A DNA stretch of 64,000 nt from Phascolarctos cinereus (Eukaryota; Chordata; Mammalia; Diprotodontia; Phascolarctidae): contig NW_018344164.1 in assembly GCF_002099425.1 (NCBI RefSeq), positions 2,355,001-2,419,000 of the forward strand, written 5' to 3'. The notes under the pieces were generated by a model, which made no database searches, was not told the origin of the DNA, and saw nothing but the letters and a program-made list of their open reading frames with translations. The first letter of the stretch is position 1. Each line of letters begins with the position of its first letter. Positions 43,924 to 59,609 of the stretch are shown piece after piece. The translations under genes and the position numbers were made by a program.

Positions 43924-46900
43924 GGCAAACAAGATTTCAATTATACATCTGCAGTCATGCAACATATTTCCATATTTGCCATGTTGCAAAAGAAAACACA
44001 ACCAAAATAAAACAATAAAAATAAAGAAATTTTTAAAAGTATGCTTCAATCTTTATTCAGAGTTCATCAGTTTTCTCTCTGGAGGTGAATAGCATTTTTC
44101 ATCATGGGTCCTTTGGAATTGTCTTAGATCATTATCTTGATCAGAAGAGTAAGTCTTTCACAGTTGATCATCTTTACAACATTGCTGTTACTGTGCACAA
44201 AGTTCTCCTGGCTCTGCTCATTTCACTTTGCTTGAGTTCATATAAGACTTCCTGAGGTTTTTCTGAAACCCTCCTGCTCATCATATCTTATAGCACAATA
44301 GTAGTCCATCACAATCATATACCACAACTCGTCCAGCCATTCTCCAAATTGAGGCATCCCCTCAATTCCCAATTCTTTGCCACCACAAAAAGAGCTGCTA
44401 TAATATTTTTGTACAGATGGGTCCTTTCTGCTTTTCCTTTGATCTCTCTGGGATGCAGACCTGGCAGTGTATTGCTGAGTCGGAGTACTCAAAGTTTTAT
44501 AGTCCTTACAGTATAGTTTCAAATTGTTCTCCAGAATGGTTGGACTAGTTCACAACTCCAACGGCCATACATTAGTGTCCCAATTTTTCCACATTCCTTC
44601 CAGCATTTATAATTTTCTTTTCCTATCATCTTAGCCAATCTGATATGTATAAGGTGATATCTAAAAATTGTTTTAATTTACATTTCTCTAATCAGTAGTG
44701 ATTTAAAGCATTTTTTCACATGACTATTGATAGATAGCTTCGATTTCTTCTGAAAATTGCTTGTTCATATCCTTTGACCATTTATCAACTGGGGAATGGC
44801 TCTTATTTTGATAAATTTGGCTCAGTTCCCTATATAATTGAAAAATGAGGCCTTTATCAGAGAAACTTGCTGCAAAGTATTCCCCCCAGTTTCCTGTTTT
44901 CCTTTTAATTTTGGTAACATTAATTTTGTTTGCGCAAAACCTTTTTAATTTCATGAAATCAAAATTATCTATTTTACCTTCTGAGATCTTCTTTATCTCT
45001 TGTTTGGTCATAAACTTTTCTTTAATCCATAGATCCGATAGGTACATTTTTCCTGCTCCTCTTATTTACTTATATCACTGCTTATGTCTATATTATTTAT
45101 CCATTTTGACCTTATTTTGGTATATGGCATGAGATGCCTCATTTCTGCCAAACTGCTTTCCAGTATTCCAAGAACTTTTTGTCGAATGATGAGTTCTGAC
45201 CCACAAAACTTGGGTCTTTGGGTTTATCAAACACTAGATTACCATGGTCATTTGTTACTGTGTATATCTAAACTATTCCACTGATCTACTGTTCTATTTC
45301 TTAGCCAGTATAGATTGTTTTGATGATTACCACTTTGTAAAATAATTTGAAATCTAGAACTGCTAGTCTGCTTTCCTTAACTTTATTTTTTCATTGATTC
45401 CTTTGATATCCTTGACCTTTCATCCTTTCAGATAAATTTCATTAATATTTTTTCTAACTGTATAAAATAATTCTTTGGTAGTTTGATTGGTATGGCACTG
45501 AGTAAGTAAATTAACTTAGGGAGAATTGTCATTTTATTATACTGGCTCAGCCTTCTGATGAGCAATTAATATTTCTCTAGTTGTTCAGGTCTGTCTATTT
45601 GTGTGAAAAGTGTTTTGTAATTATGTTCATATAATCCCTAGGTTTGTCTGGGCAGGTAAACTACCAAGTGCTTTGTACTGTATGCAGTTATTTTAAATGG
45701 AATTTCTCTTTCTGCCTCTTCCTGCTGGGTTTTGTTGGTAGTATATATAGAAAGGCTGATGATTCAAGTGGGTTTATTTTACATTCTGCAAATTTGCTGA
45801 AATTGTTGACTAGTTTTTTAGTTGATTCTCTAGGATTTCCTAAGTATGCTATTGTATCATCTGCAAATAGTAACAGTTTTGTTTCCTCATCGTCTATTTT
45901 TATTCCTTCAATTTCTTTTTCTTGTCTTATTGCTATTATTTCTAGGACAATACTGAGTGATAGTGGTGATAATGGACATCCTTGCTTCACTCCTGATCTT
46001 AGTGGGAAGGCTTCGAGTTTATTCCCATTACAGATGAATACTTGCTCTTGGTTTTACATAGATCCTACTTACCATTTTAAGAAAGGCCCTATTGATTCCT
46101 AAGTTTTACAGTGTTTTTAATAGGAATGGGCATTATATTTCGTCTAAGGCTCTTTCTGCATCTGTTGATATAATCATAGAAGTTTCCTTATTATTGCTAT
46201 TGATACGGCCAATTATGTCGAGAGTTTTCCTAATATTGAACCAGCCCTGCATTCCTGATATTCTAGTGGTAGTATATGATCTTTGTGATTTATTGCTGTA
46301 ATGTACTTGTTAGTATTTTATTTAAAATTTTTGCATTGATATTCATTAAGGAAATTGGATTATAGATTTCTTTAGCCCAATTTTGCTCTCCCTAAGTTTA
46401 GATATCAAACCCACATTTGTGTTATAAAAAGAATTGGATGGGATTCCTTCTTTACCTATTTTTTTCAAATGTTTATTATATTACTGGGATTAATTGTTCC
46501 ATAAATGTTTCATAGAATTCACTTGTGAATACATCTGATCCTGGGGATTTTTTCATAGGGAGCTCATTGCTTGCTTGTTCAATTTATTTTTTCTAAAATA
46601 GGATTATTTAAATATTCTACTTCCTCTTCTGTTAATCTGGACAGTTTATATTTTTGTTAACATTCATCCATTTCACTCAGATGATCAGTTTTACAGGCAT
46701 ATAATTGGGCAAAATAACTCCTAAAAATTGCCTTAATTTTCTCTTCATTGGTGGTACATTCACCCTTTTTAATTTTTTGATACTAGTAACTCATTTTTTT
46801 ATTTCTTTTAATCAAATTAACCAATAGTCTCTTTTATTGCTTTTTTTCATAAAACCAGTTCCTAATTTTATTTATTAGTTTAATGTTTTTTACTTTCAAT

Positions 46901-48078
46901 TTTATTAATACCTCCTTCAATTTTCAGGGTTTCTATTTTAGTGTTTAATTGGGGACTTCTAACTTGTTCTTTTTGAGCTTTTGTTAGTTTCATGCCCAAT
47001 TCATTGTTCTGCTCTTTCTCTCTTTTACCCTAAGTACTGCTTTGGCTGAATTCCACGTATTTTGAAACGTTGTCATTCTCTTTAATGAAATTCTTGGTTG
47101 TTTCTATGATTTATTCTTGGACCCACTCATTCTTTACTGGATTATCTGGTTTCCGATTAGCTCTTAATTTGTGTTTCTGCCGTCCTTTATTAAGTTTCAT
47201 TGCCTTGTGGTCTGAAAAGGGTGCACTTCGTATGTCTGCTCTTCTGCATTTGGTTGTGAGGTCCTTCTGTACTGATACATGATCAGCTCTTGTGAAGGTG
47301 CCATTCACAGCTGAGAAGAAGTACACTCCTTTCTCCAGAGGTCTACCATGTCTGACTTTTCTAAGATTCTGTTAATTTCTTTGACCTCTTTCTTATTTAT
47401 GTTATAGTTAGATTTGTCTAGCTCTGAGGGGTGAAGTTGAGGTTCCCCCACTAGAACAATTTTACCGTCTATTTCCTCCTTAATTCATTTAGCTTTTCCT
47501 TTAAGCTGTGCCATTTGGTGCATACATATTTAGTATTGATATTACTTCATTGTTTATGGTTCTTTTGAGGATGAGGTTTCCCTGTTTATCTCTTTTAATT
47601 AGAATTATTTTTGCTTTTGCTTTGTCTGAGATCATGATTGCTACCTCTGCTTTTTTTTTCACTTCAGTTGAAGCAAAATAGATTCTGCTCCAGCTCCTTA
47701 TTTTTAACTGTGTATCACTGTTTCAAGTGTGTTTCACGTAAACAACATATTGTTAGATTTTGGTTTCTAATATATTCTGCTATCCATTTCTGTTTTATGG
47801 CTGAGCTCATCCCATTCACATTCACAGTTATGATGACTAACTCTGCAGTTACCTTCATCCTATTTCCTTCTGTTTGCCCTTTCCCCTTTTTATTCTATTT
47901 CTCTTCTAAAGTCTGTTTTACTTCCGACCACTCCTTTTATCTGCCTTATCTTTTATCACTCCCTACCTCCCCCCTTTCTCTTATCCTCTTACTCTCCTAC
48001 TTCCCTATTGAGTAGGATAGATTTCTATTACCAACCGAATGATATATGTATACTATACTATACATACATACATATATA

Positions 48079-48085
48079 ATATGTA

Positions 48086-48134
<49 letters not shown>

Positions 48135-48138
48135 GTAT
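48079..48138 (+). repeat. (TG)n(TA)n run
   Basis: 60 bp of unbroken alternating purine-pyrimidine between the ORF1 and ORF2 parts of the long L1. Confidence 0.95.
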
Positions 48139-49087
48139 CCCCTTTTAAAATCAATGTGATGTGAGGTTCAAGCATTGCCTGCCCCCTCTCCCCTATGTTC
48201 CCGTCCACTGCAAAAGCTCTTCCTTTCACATCTCTTTTATGTAAGAGAATTTTCTCCATTCTCCCTCTCCCCTCTCCTGTCTCTCAAAGTATCCCTCTTT
48301 CTCACCTATCCATTTCGTTGTATCATCCCACCATAATCCACTCACTCCTGCACCCTCTTTTCTATACAGACTCCTTCCAACTGTCCTAATAATGATAAAG
48401 TTCTTAGAAGATACATGTACCATCTTCTGATACAGAAAGGTATAGTTTAACCTTATTGAGTCCCTTATGATTTCTCTTTTAAGTTTACTTTTGTGTTTCT
48501 CTGGAATCGTGTATTTGAAAGTCAGATTTTCTATTCAGCTCCAGTCTTCTCATCAGCCCAAGGAAAGCCCTTGATTTCATCAAATATTTGATTTTTCCCT
48601 TAAAGGATTAGTTTTACTGGTTGGTTATTCTTGATTGTAATCTCAGTTCTTTTGCCTTCCAGAATATCACATTCTAAGCCCTCCACTCCTCTAATGTGGT
48701 AGCTGCTAGATCTGGAGTGATCCTGGCTCTGACTCCACTATATTTGAATGGTTGCTTTCTGGCTGCTTGAAGTATTTTCTGTTTTACCTGGGGGCTCTGG
48801 AATTTGGCTATAATATTCCTGGGAATTTTCATTTTGTGATTTCTTTTAGGTGGTGACAGATGGATTCTTTCAATTTCTGTTTTACCTTCACTTTCTGGTA
48901 TATCATATCAGTTTTCTTTGATAATTTCTTGAAATGATATCTAATCTCCTTCTTTGATCATAGCTTTCAAGTAAACCAAGAATTCTTAAATATCTCTCCT
49001 TGATCTATTTTCCAGGTCAATTGTTTTTCCAATGAGTTATTTCACATTTAAATTTTTTTTTCCTTCACTTTGTTTCACTCTCTCTTT

Positions 49088-49229
49088 TGGGGGGTGGTGG
49101 CAATTGGGGTTAAGTGACTTGCCCAGGGTCACACAGCTGGTGTCAAGTGTTTGGTCTAAGGCTGCATCTGAACTCAGGTCCTCCTGACTTCAGGGCCGGT
49201 GCTCTATCCACTGCCTCACCTAGCTGCCC
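49088..49229 (-). repeat. Marsupial SINE inside L1 ORF1
   Basis: Antisense: AATTGGGGTTAAGTGACTTG through CACCTAGCTGCCC. Confidence 0.9.
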
Positions 49230-49261
49230 TTAATTGTTTCTCAATATCTCATAGAGTTAAG

Positions 49262-50437
49262 TTTCCATTTGCTGACAGTGTTTCTGATAAAGGCCTCATT
49301 TCTAAAATATATAGAAAACTGAGTCAAATTTATAAGAATACAAATCATTTCCCAATTGATAAATAGTTGAAGGATATGAACAGGCAGTTTTCAGATGAAG
49401 AAATTAAAGCTATCTATAGTGATATAAAAAAATGCTCTAAATCACTACTGACTAGAGAGAAACAAATTAAAACAACTCTGAGGTACCACCTGACACCTGT
49501 AAAATTGGATAATATGACAAAAAAGGAAAATAATAAATGTTGGAGATGTGGGAAAATTGGAACACTAACGCATTGTTGATGGAGTTGAGCAATTTGAAAC
49601 TATGCCCAAAGGGCTATAAAACTAGGTCTGCAGCCCAAAGAGATCAAAGAAAAGTGAAAAGGACCCACATATACAAAATATTTATAGCAGCTCTTTTTGT
49701 GGCCAAGAATTGGAAATTGAGGGGATGCCCATCAATTGGGGAATGGTTGAACAAGTTGTGGTACATGAATATAATGGAATACTATTGTGCTATAAGAAAT
49801 GATGAGCAGGGGCAGGTAGGTAGGTGGTCCAGTAGATAGAGCAGCAGCCCTAAAGTCAGTAAGACCCAAATTCAAATCTGGCCTCAGACCAAACACTTGA
49901 CACTAGCTGTGTGAACCTGGGCAAGTCACTTCACCCCAATTGTGTCCCCCCCCAAAAAAAAGAAATGATAAGCAGCCAAACTTCAGAAAAACCTGAAAAG
50001 ACTTGTATGGACTGAAGCTGAGTGAAGTGAGCAGAACCAGGAGAACATTATGCACAGTAACAGCAACACTGTGCAATGATCAACTTTGACAGACTTAGCT
50101 CTTCTCGGCAATGCAGTCATGTGAGACAATTCCGAAAGACTCATAATGGAAAATGCTGTCCACATGGAGAGAAAGAGCTATGGAGTCTGAATGCAGATAA
50201 AAGCATACTGTTTTCTTCCTTTTTTTCTTTCTCATGGTTTTCCCCTTTTGTTCTGAGTCTTTTTTCACATGACTAATATGGAAATATATTTAGTATGATT
50301 GTACATGTATAGCCTATATCAGATTGCTTGTTGTCTTGGGGAAGGGGGAGGGAAGGAGAAAAAAAATGTGGAATTCAAAATCTTATACAAGTGAATGTTG
50401 AAAACTAAAAAAAAAATTTTTTTAAAGAAAAAAAAGC
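49262..50437 (+). repeat. L1 3' end (5'-truncated), with SINE insertion
   Basis: Starts in ORF2 (AGGCCTCATTTCTAAAATAT), reads through GAGGTACCACCTGACACCTG and CATCAATTGGGGAATGGTTG, and resumes after a SINE (49810-49960) to the 3' UTR and A-rich tail. It abuts the opposite-strand L1 at about 49260. Confidence 0.88.
49810..49960 (+). repeat. Marsupial SINE nested in L1, with target duplication
   Basis: GGGCAGGTAGGTAGGTGG to a short A tail. Direct repeats AGAAATGATGAGCAG (49795-49809) and AGAAATGATAAGCAG (49961-49975). Confidence 0.92.
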
Positions 50438-50449
50438 TGCTGAATATAG

Positions 50450-50680
50450 AGCAAAGTTTGGAGTTAGGAAGCACTGGGTTCAAATTCAGCCTCAGACCCT
50501 TAGCTGTGTGAGCTTCACAAGGCTGTTGTGAGGATGAGAGAAATGTACAGAGTTCTTAACGTGTGCATTGGTAATATGTTCTCCGCTTTGAGAGCAGAGG
50601 CTGTCATAGTTTATCTTTGTATTCCCAGAACCTAGGTATTCTGCATACATATTAGGTACTTAATGTTTGTTGTATTCATC
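50450..50680 (+). repeat. SINE/MIR fragment followed by L2 tail
   Basis: CACTGGGTTCAAATTCAGCC TCAGACC is a SINE head; AGAGCAGAGGCTGTCATAGT and TTTGTATTCCCAGAACC an L2 3' end. Confidence 0.5.
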
Positions 50681-50689
50681 CAGTTGAAG

Positions 50690-51835
50690 GGTCCACTTGT
50701 TTCTTTAATTGCTTTTTCATTTGTGTTTTTTATTGAATCATTTAAATATAAAATTAAGATACAAGGCTCCATTAAGAAAAGCCAGTTTGGGGTGGTAGAG
50801 CAGGACATGCCTATCAAATTTAATTTGTAAATTGGTAAATTTAGATCAAATTTGTTAAAAACTAATTGACCCATTGCTTAATGCAATTACAGACTTCGAG
50901 GTTGAGTAGTCAATCATAAACAAACTTGCAAAAGGGGTCCTGGGCTGTATATAGCAAAACTGACCCATCTGGCACACACTTGCTGGGGTCAGTTTAAGGT
51001 AAATCCTTATAATACTGTCAGTCGAGATGTCTGCATGCAGTTGAAGCCACTTTGCGAATAGATTTAAGAACGGGGCTGACTGAATGAAATCCAGATATCT
51101 GCCATCTCTGTAACCTCAAGGCAATGGCCAAGAGAGGATAACCAATACCCAAGCTGTACAGGATGGCAGCCCAAAGGTCTGGGACTGTGTGAAGGTCACC
51201 CCTGTCACTAACGAGATCAGGGACCGTAGCATGAAGAGGGGCTCCACAAGACCCTTTGAAAAGCCAATTGTTACAGATTCGTTTGTATGTGCTCTAAGAA
51301 AGACATGATGCTTTGCTTATCTTTCCTTCCTCCGCCTTTGCCGGAAGCGTTAACATGGAAACAGGCTACATGGGATACCTTGTATGTCTTTTTCATGACC
51401 AGCCACGACAACCCCATTCCTCATTCCCAGCCAGATCAACCAACAATCTGATGGCCAACAGATGTTTATGTCAGCTAGTGTTTAGCCTGTCAAGAGTTTG
51501 TAACTCAGACCTTTCAGACTCGGAAAAACCTTGTTCTGCTGCATAGCTTTAGACGATTGAGGCTCATCTCCATGACACAATGACATATTGGAACAGGACT
51601 TTTATAGAGCTCTCAAAGCAATGCTCTTAAAAGGAACAATCCAAGGATCCGGGTTAAAACACCTTTTGTCTCAACAAATCTATGCTAGCTAATTTAAGTG
51701 GAATTACATTTTTGCTTCTGGCTAATCTGCCAGAGATATACATACCTGATAGCTTTAAAAGTGTTAGTGAAACTACACACCTGGAGTAGGTTGAACTCCA
51801 GACTCTTTCAATAGCTGTAATTAGTAATCAGCTGT
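50690..51835. other. Intergenic DNA, no gene recognised
   Basis: Less AT-rich than its surroundings at 50930-51600 and not matching any repeat I know. No splice-bounded coding exon seen. Confidence 0.35.
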
Positions 51836-51839
51836 AATC

Positions 51840-52495
51840 AAAAAGGCAAATGCCAAACACTGGACAGGATGGGAGAAAGTAGGCACATTACTGCTACTGG
51901 TGGAGCTGTGAATCTATCCAGCCATTTGAGAAAACGGAACTATGTCCAGCTACTAAATTGAGCATAATCCGACCCAGAAATGCCATAAGGAGATCTCGAT
52001 GTCAGAGAAACTCATGAACAAAAACATTTACGAAGTTTTTCTGTGGTGGCAAATAACTGGAAAATAAGGTATCCACCAAGTGGGGAATGAACACATTTGT
52101 AAACAGCAACTCAAAACCCTATGGAAGTGAACGTTGAATACAAAACAAATTCAAAACAAAAAACCCCCACAAATTTGTAAATAAAATACTACGCCACAGG
52201 ATGGAAAAGATGGTCTAAAAGAAGCCTAGGAGGAAGTGTACGAGCTAATGCCGAGAGTGAAGAGAACCCAAGTGTGAAGAACTTTGAAAATTGAACACTG
52301 ATCCAACAGAGGGAGCAATTACCACTTATCATTCCAGAGCACCTAGGAAGAATGCTACACCCTCACGAAAGGGGACGCTCCATGCGCAGACACGACCAAC
52401 GTGGGGATGTTTTACTTGACCATGCATGTTACGGGGACATTCATTTCTGTTGTCAGCGGACAATGTGGCAGTGAAAATAAAAATAAATGTTTAAA
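51840..52495 (+). repeat. Old L1 3' part
   Basis: CTGCTACTGGTGGAGCTGTG, TTTTTCTGTGGTGGCAAATA ACTGG, then AAAATAAAAATAAATG at the end. Diverged. Confidence 0.65.
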
Positions 52496-52499
52496 TTTT

Positions 52500-53485
52500 A
52501 GAAACATTTTTGCATTATGAGGCTTTCCTTCCAATCATCTACGCCAACTAATCTATAGGCAGAAAATACATTTTTATTCAGGGATCTCTTCCAAACAAAC
52601 TAGACTCGAGTACATATAGCATTTTATATTCAGTACCTATAATTTCTAAGCAGTGGATAAATTCCAGAAGCATACATGAATTAAATCCTCTCACTTTCTT
52701 TGCAGGTTCTCCCTTTCCCCAAGGTATATATATAATGAAAACACTGATTATCAAAGGTTTTGAACACTTGGGTTTACCCAAGAAGCTCTTCTATGGAAGC
52801 CTACAGTAGACACATTCCAGGGCAGGATTTGCAACACCCCTGTGGAACATCTGACCACTTACCATTTAGCAAATGACTTCACACAGCATAACCTTGAATG
52901 CAACTATTTAAAATCAATTACTACAAGCTACATCACTTTACCTACCTTATATTACCACTTAACCATCACCTTAACAACTTGACCTTAAGTATCCTGGAAT
53001 CAATCCCTTGGACCCTGTCATTTCCATGTAGGCCTCTCCTAGTGAGGAATTCTCACCATCGAAATGCATCATCTGCTCCTGGCTTCTCTAAGGACTTGAA
53101 CCTGGGTCTTTTATTCAAGGCCAGCTCTCTATGCTCTCTTCTATAATTGGAAAAACGTAACTTCCAATGCCAATTTTGAGATAACCTTCTATTGGGGGGG
53201 GGGAGAGAATCCATTCAAATAATAAAACCAGAATGGGAGTACATCATCTTATTCCCTCCAGTGTTACATTTCTGATCCTTTCCTTTACCCTTTTGTGGGA
53301 ACCCATGTTACAAACTCAGTTGCAATTTAGAGTCACAAATTAAATTAGCATGGCAGTATGTTGCCATAATTGAGATATCTCAAGTTTAGGTTGCACACAC
53401 ACCTCAGTTAAATCTGCATAAAGAGTGATTAGTGTTCTTCAAAGATTTGGCCCCAAGGTTTTAAGTTTTCCACAATTACAGCATT
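52500..53485. other. RPL15 3' flank, nothing recognised
   Basis: AT-rich DNA downstream of the RPL15 poly(A) signals. No exon or RNA gene seen. Confidence 0.4.
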
Positions 53486-53491
53486 TTTATT
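53486..53491 (-). terminator. RPL15: RPL15 distal poly(A) signal AATAAA
   Basis: Second AATAAA about 110 bases after the stop, in GGTAATAAAAATGC. It allows a longer 3' UTR isoform. Confidence 0.55.
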
Positions 53492-53559
53492 ACCTGGCAA
53501 CCCTTTTACAATACCTACATTTTGGACACACTGCAGACAACAAAACATCATAAATGTTG

Positions 53560-53565
53560 TTTATT
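53560..53565 (-). terminator. RPL15: RPL15 proximal poly(A) signal AATAAA
   Basis: AATAAA on the minus strand 34 bases after the stop codon. It would give the very short 3' UTR usual for ribosomal protein mRNAs. Confidence 0.65.
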
Positions 53566-53598
53566 AGACACCAAAGTTTACAAATTAATGTGCACCAA

Positions 53599-57607
<4,009 letters not shown>

Positions 57608-57914
57608 CTGGAAGAGAGCGCGCTCGCCTCAGAACCGCGTCCTGAGGAGCGAGTCCGCCCGGCCGGTGGCGGCTTCGGCCGAGGGCTGGGACTCGGAGGC
57701 CCGGCGGCGTCACCTCCCCTGCTCCGGCCCGGCTTCCCCCCGGCCCCTCACCCGAGGCCTCCTCTCCCCGCTCCCGCTGCTCCGGGCCCCAGCCAAGGCC
57801 CACATCGCGTGGCGCACACGCCGAGGCCCCTGGGCGCATGGGGCCCGGGCCCGGATGGCCAAAGCAAAGGGGAGATTACGAGTGGATGGCCCGAACGAGG
57901 CAGACGCTCCCTAC

Positions 57915-57949
57915 CTGGCCGATGGCTGCCGCCGACCGGAAAGAAAGAG
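57915..57949 (-). other. RPL15: RPL15 non-coding exon 1 with 5' TOP start
   Basis: The minus strand reads CTCTTTCTTTCC (57949-57938), a typical 5' terminal oligopyrimidine start, then GGTCGGCGGCAGCCATCG and a CAG|GTAGGG donor at 57915/57914. TOP tracts give mTOR/LARP1-dependent translation control. A CATAAAG element on the minus strand (57973-57967) lies about 20 bp upstream, where ribosomal protein genes often have a TATA-like box. The GCAGCCATC core resembles a YY1 site. The exact first base is inferred. Confidence 0.8.
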
Positions 57950-58033
57950 TCCGCTTTCCCACAATCCTTTATGGGCTCTTCCTCTCCACAGACCCTCTTT
58001 CCGGCTCAAGCGCTGGACGGGCGCACAGCCTCC

Positions 58034-58046
58034 TGGGAATCGTAGT
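58034..58046 (-). promoter_or_regulatory. ZNF143/THAP11-type M4 motif
   Basis: The minus strand reads ACTACGATTCCCA, a full match to ACTAYRNNNCCCR. It lies about 90 bp upstream of the RPL15 start and between the two divergent genes. This motif is typical of CpG-island bidirectional promoters. A second, weaker relative (TTCCCACAATCC) is at 57956-57967. Confidence 0.6.
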
Positions 58047-58138
58047 CCTTCCCGCCGGTATCCTGGCGGCCTCAGAGGGGGCGGGACGGAGGCTCGGCCT
58101 ACACATGAAGGGGAGGAGTCGGGGATGGCAGAGCCGGC

Positions 58139-58156
58139 GGGGGGGGGGGGGGGGGG
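58139..58156 (+). repeat. G18 homopolymer
   Basis: Eighteen G in a row in the bidirectional promoter. It is able to form a G-quadruplex and is likely to vary in length or be misread. Confidence 0.9.
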
Positions 58157-58804
58157 CGCTCCTCTTCCCACGGGACGTCCCGCCCCGCCCAAGTTCCGCC
58201 CTTCCCTCTCTGGTCTGAGGGGGTTCGGCGCCGCTCCAGAGGGCCAGTCGGAAGCCTAACCCGTGGATCGCGCTAGGGCGGGGGAGGGGCAGGCGAACAC
58301 GGACTGCGCCGGCGAGAGGGCGCGAGGGCGCGTGCGCGGGTTCCCCGGCTCGGCCCCTCTCTCGGCAGGTTAACGCGGGGAGCTGAGCTTGCATCCCCTG
58401 GCCTGTAGACGGGGAGGGAAGAGGACGCTACTCTCTGGTTGGGGCCGGCGGCGGCCTCACCCCCATCCTCACTTTAGGGCGGACGCGGGGGTGGTGGGGG
58501 CGGGAAGGGAAGGGAGGTTGCGAAGGCCTCTGACTGAGTCGTGACCCTGCCGGGCCACCGTCTCTCGCACCCTCTCTTCCCCCTGTGTTTTCCCCCTCGG
58601 GGCTGCGTGTGCGGGGTCCGACCCCCCCCACCGGAGGGCTCTCCTCTCCTCTCACTTCCTCCCCCTGGGGCGGGGCCTCCTCGTTGCCTGGGAAACGCAG
58701 CCCTCTTGCGTACCCCTTCCCCCGCCGAGGAGCGCCCGCTTCGCAGTCCTGGGTTCAAGCGCCGCCTTGACCTTGCCTCTGGACTCCCCGTGACCGTGGG
58801 AGAG

Positions 58805-59005
58805 GCCAGTTCTAGGTCAGTGGCTAGAGCAGCGCCGGGCCTGGAGTCTGCAGGACCTGAGGTCCAGTCTGGCCTCGGACACTCCAGCCGTGCGACCGTG
58901 GGCAGGTCCCTTCCCCTCTGCCTCAGTTTCCCTCTCCTGAAATGGGGACAATAAGAGCTCCTCCCCGCAGGGTGGCTGTGAGGCTCAAGTGAGATAAGGC
59001 TAAAA
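58805..59005 (+). repeat. MIR/THER1 SINE in CpG island
   Basis: Head GTCAGTGGCTAGAGCAGCG, core CTGCCTCAGTTTCCCTCTCC and 3' part GGTGGCTGTGAGGCTCAAGT. Unusually GC-rich for a MIR. Confidence 0.75.
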
Positions 59006-59232
59006 GTTGGCCCCGTGGTTAGGACGATGCTTATCCTCAGCTCGGGCCCTTCCTGTAGACGGGCCGGCCTCGGTCCGTCAGAGGACCGACAGCTCGGGCT
59101 TTCGGGAGCCTGCCCCTGGGTTGAAAGCACGGCCCATGTCCGGGAGGCAGACGTGTTTCCCGCTGGCTCGTTTGTGCGAAGCTCTGCCCGTGAGCTGTCA
59201 GTCCGTCTGTGCCTGTGGTCACACGAGAACGG

Positions 59233-59240
<8 letters not shown>

Positions 59241-59280
<40 letters not shown>
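59241..59280 (+). repeat. (GT)20 microsatellite
   Basis: Perfect GT run at the edge of the CpG island. It causes the apparent Cys-Val open frames nearby. Confidence 0.95.
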
Positions 59281-59281
<1 letters not shown>

Positions 59282-59459
59282 GCCCTCCTGGAAGCCTAAT
59301 CACGTGCTTTAATGTACGGGCCCCTGGAGTTATGTTAGGTGAGCACTGGTTTTGTGGCTCACGGGTTCTTGAGCCTCGGTGGAAATTCCTCGTTCCTGGG
59401 ACTGTGAAATGTGGCTTCTCCCCTACCATCGCAGCCATTCTTTACTGGTATGAGATGGG

Positions 59460-59600
59460 AGAACCTGTAAATACTGGAGATGGAGTCCAGGAGCCTGGAT
59501 TCAAATGATGACTTGCGTGACCTTAGGCAATTCGATTCCTCTCTCTGGGCTTCAGATTCCTCTGGTAAAAGAACTGGGTTGATTCCAGCTCTGGAGCCTG
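59460..59600 (+). repeat. MIR fragment
   Basis: GAGCCTGGATTCAAATGATG, CTTGCGTGACCTTAGGCAAT. Confidence 0.5.
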
Positions 59601-59609
59601 TGATTCTAC

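Larger units (their letters stand above)
43625..49260 (-). repeat. Long L1: ORF1 part, ORF2 and 3' UTR, with two SINE insertions
   Basis: About 5.3 kb of L1 sequence plus SINE insertions 43775-43923 and 49088-49229. The 3' tail is near 43625. Reading upward: 3' UTR; ORF2 C-terminus at 44724-45047 (FMKLKRFCANKINVTKIKRK, then GLIFQLYRELSQIYQ); RT with the catalytic motif FADD at 45688-45990; endonuclease end at 47111-47326 (FFSAVNGTFTRADH...SDHKAM); endonuclease start near 47850 (VNVNGM); a (TG)n/(TA)n run at 48079-48138; ORF1 (RNIIAKF, TLEEWRA) at about 48470-49050. Several stops and frame changes make it inactive. The 5' UTR is absent. Confidence 0.88.

Noticed and set aside
44724-47326. Minus-strand frames with FADD and SDHKAM motifs as a host gene
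   Set aside because: These are L1 ORF2 pieces with an L1 3' UTR and stops between them.
57666-59130. Long open frames (197, 218 and 141 aa) near the RPL15 promoter
   Set aside because: Same CpG-island effect; no domain, and they conflict with the RPL15 exon structure.
59200-59312. Cysteine-rich Val-Cys repeat protein
   Set aside because: Translation of a (GT)20 microsatellite.
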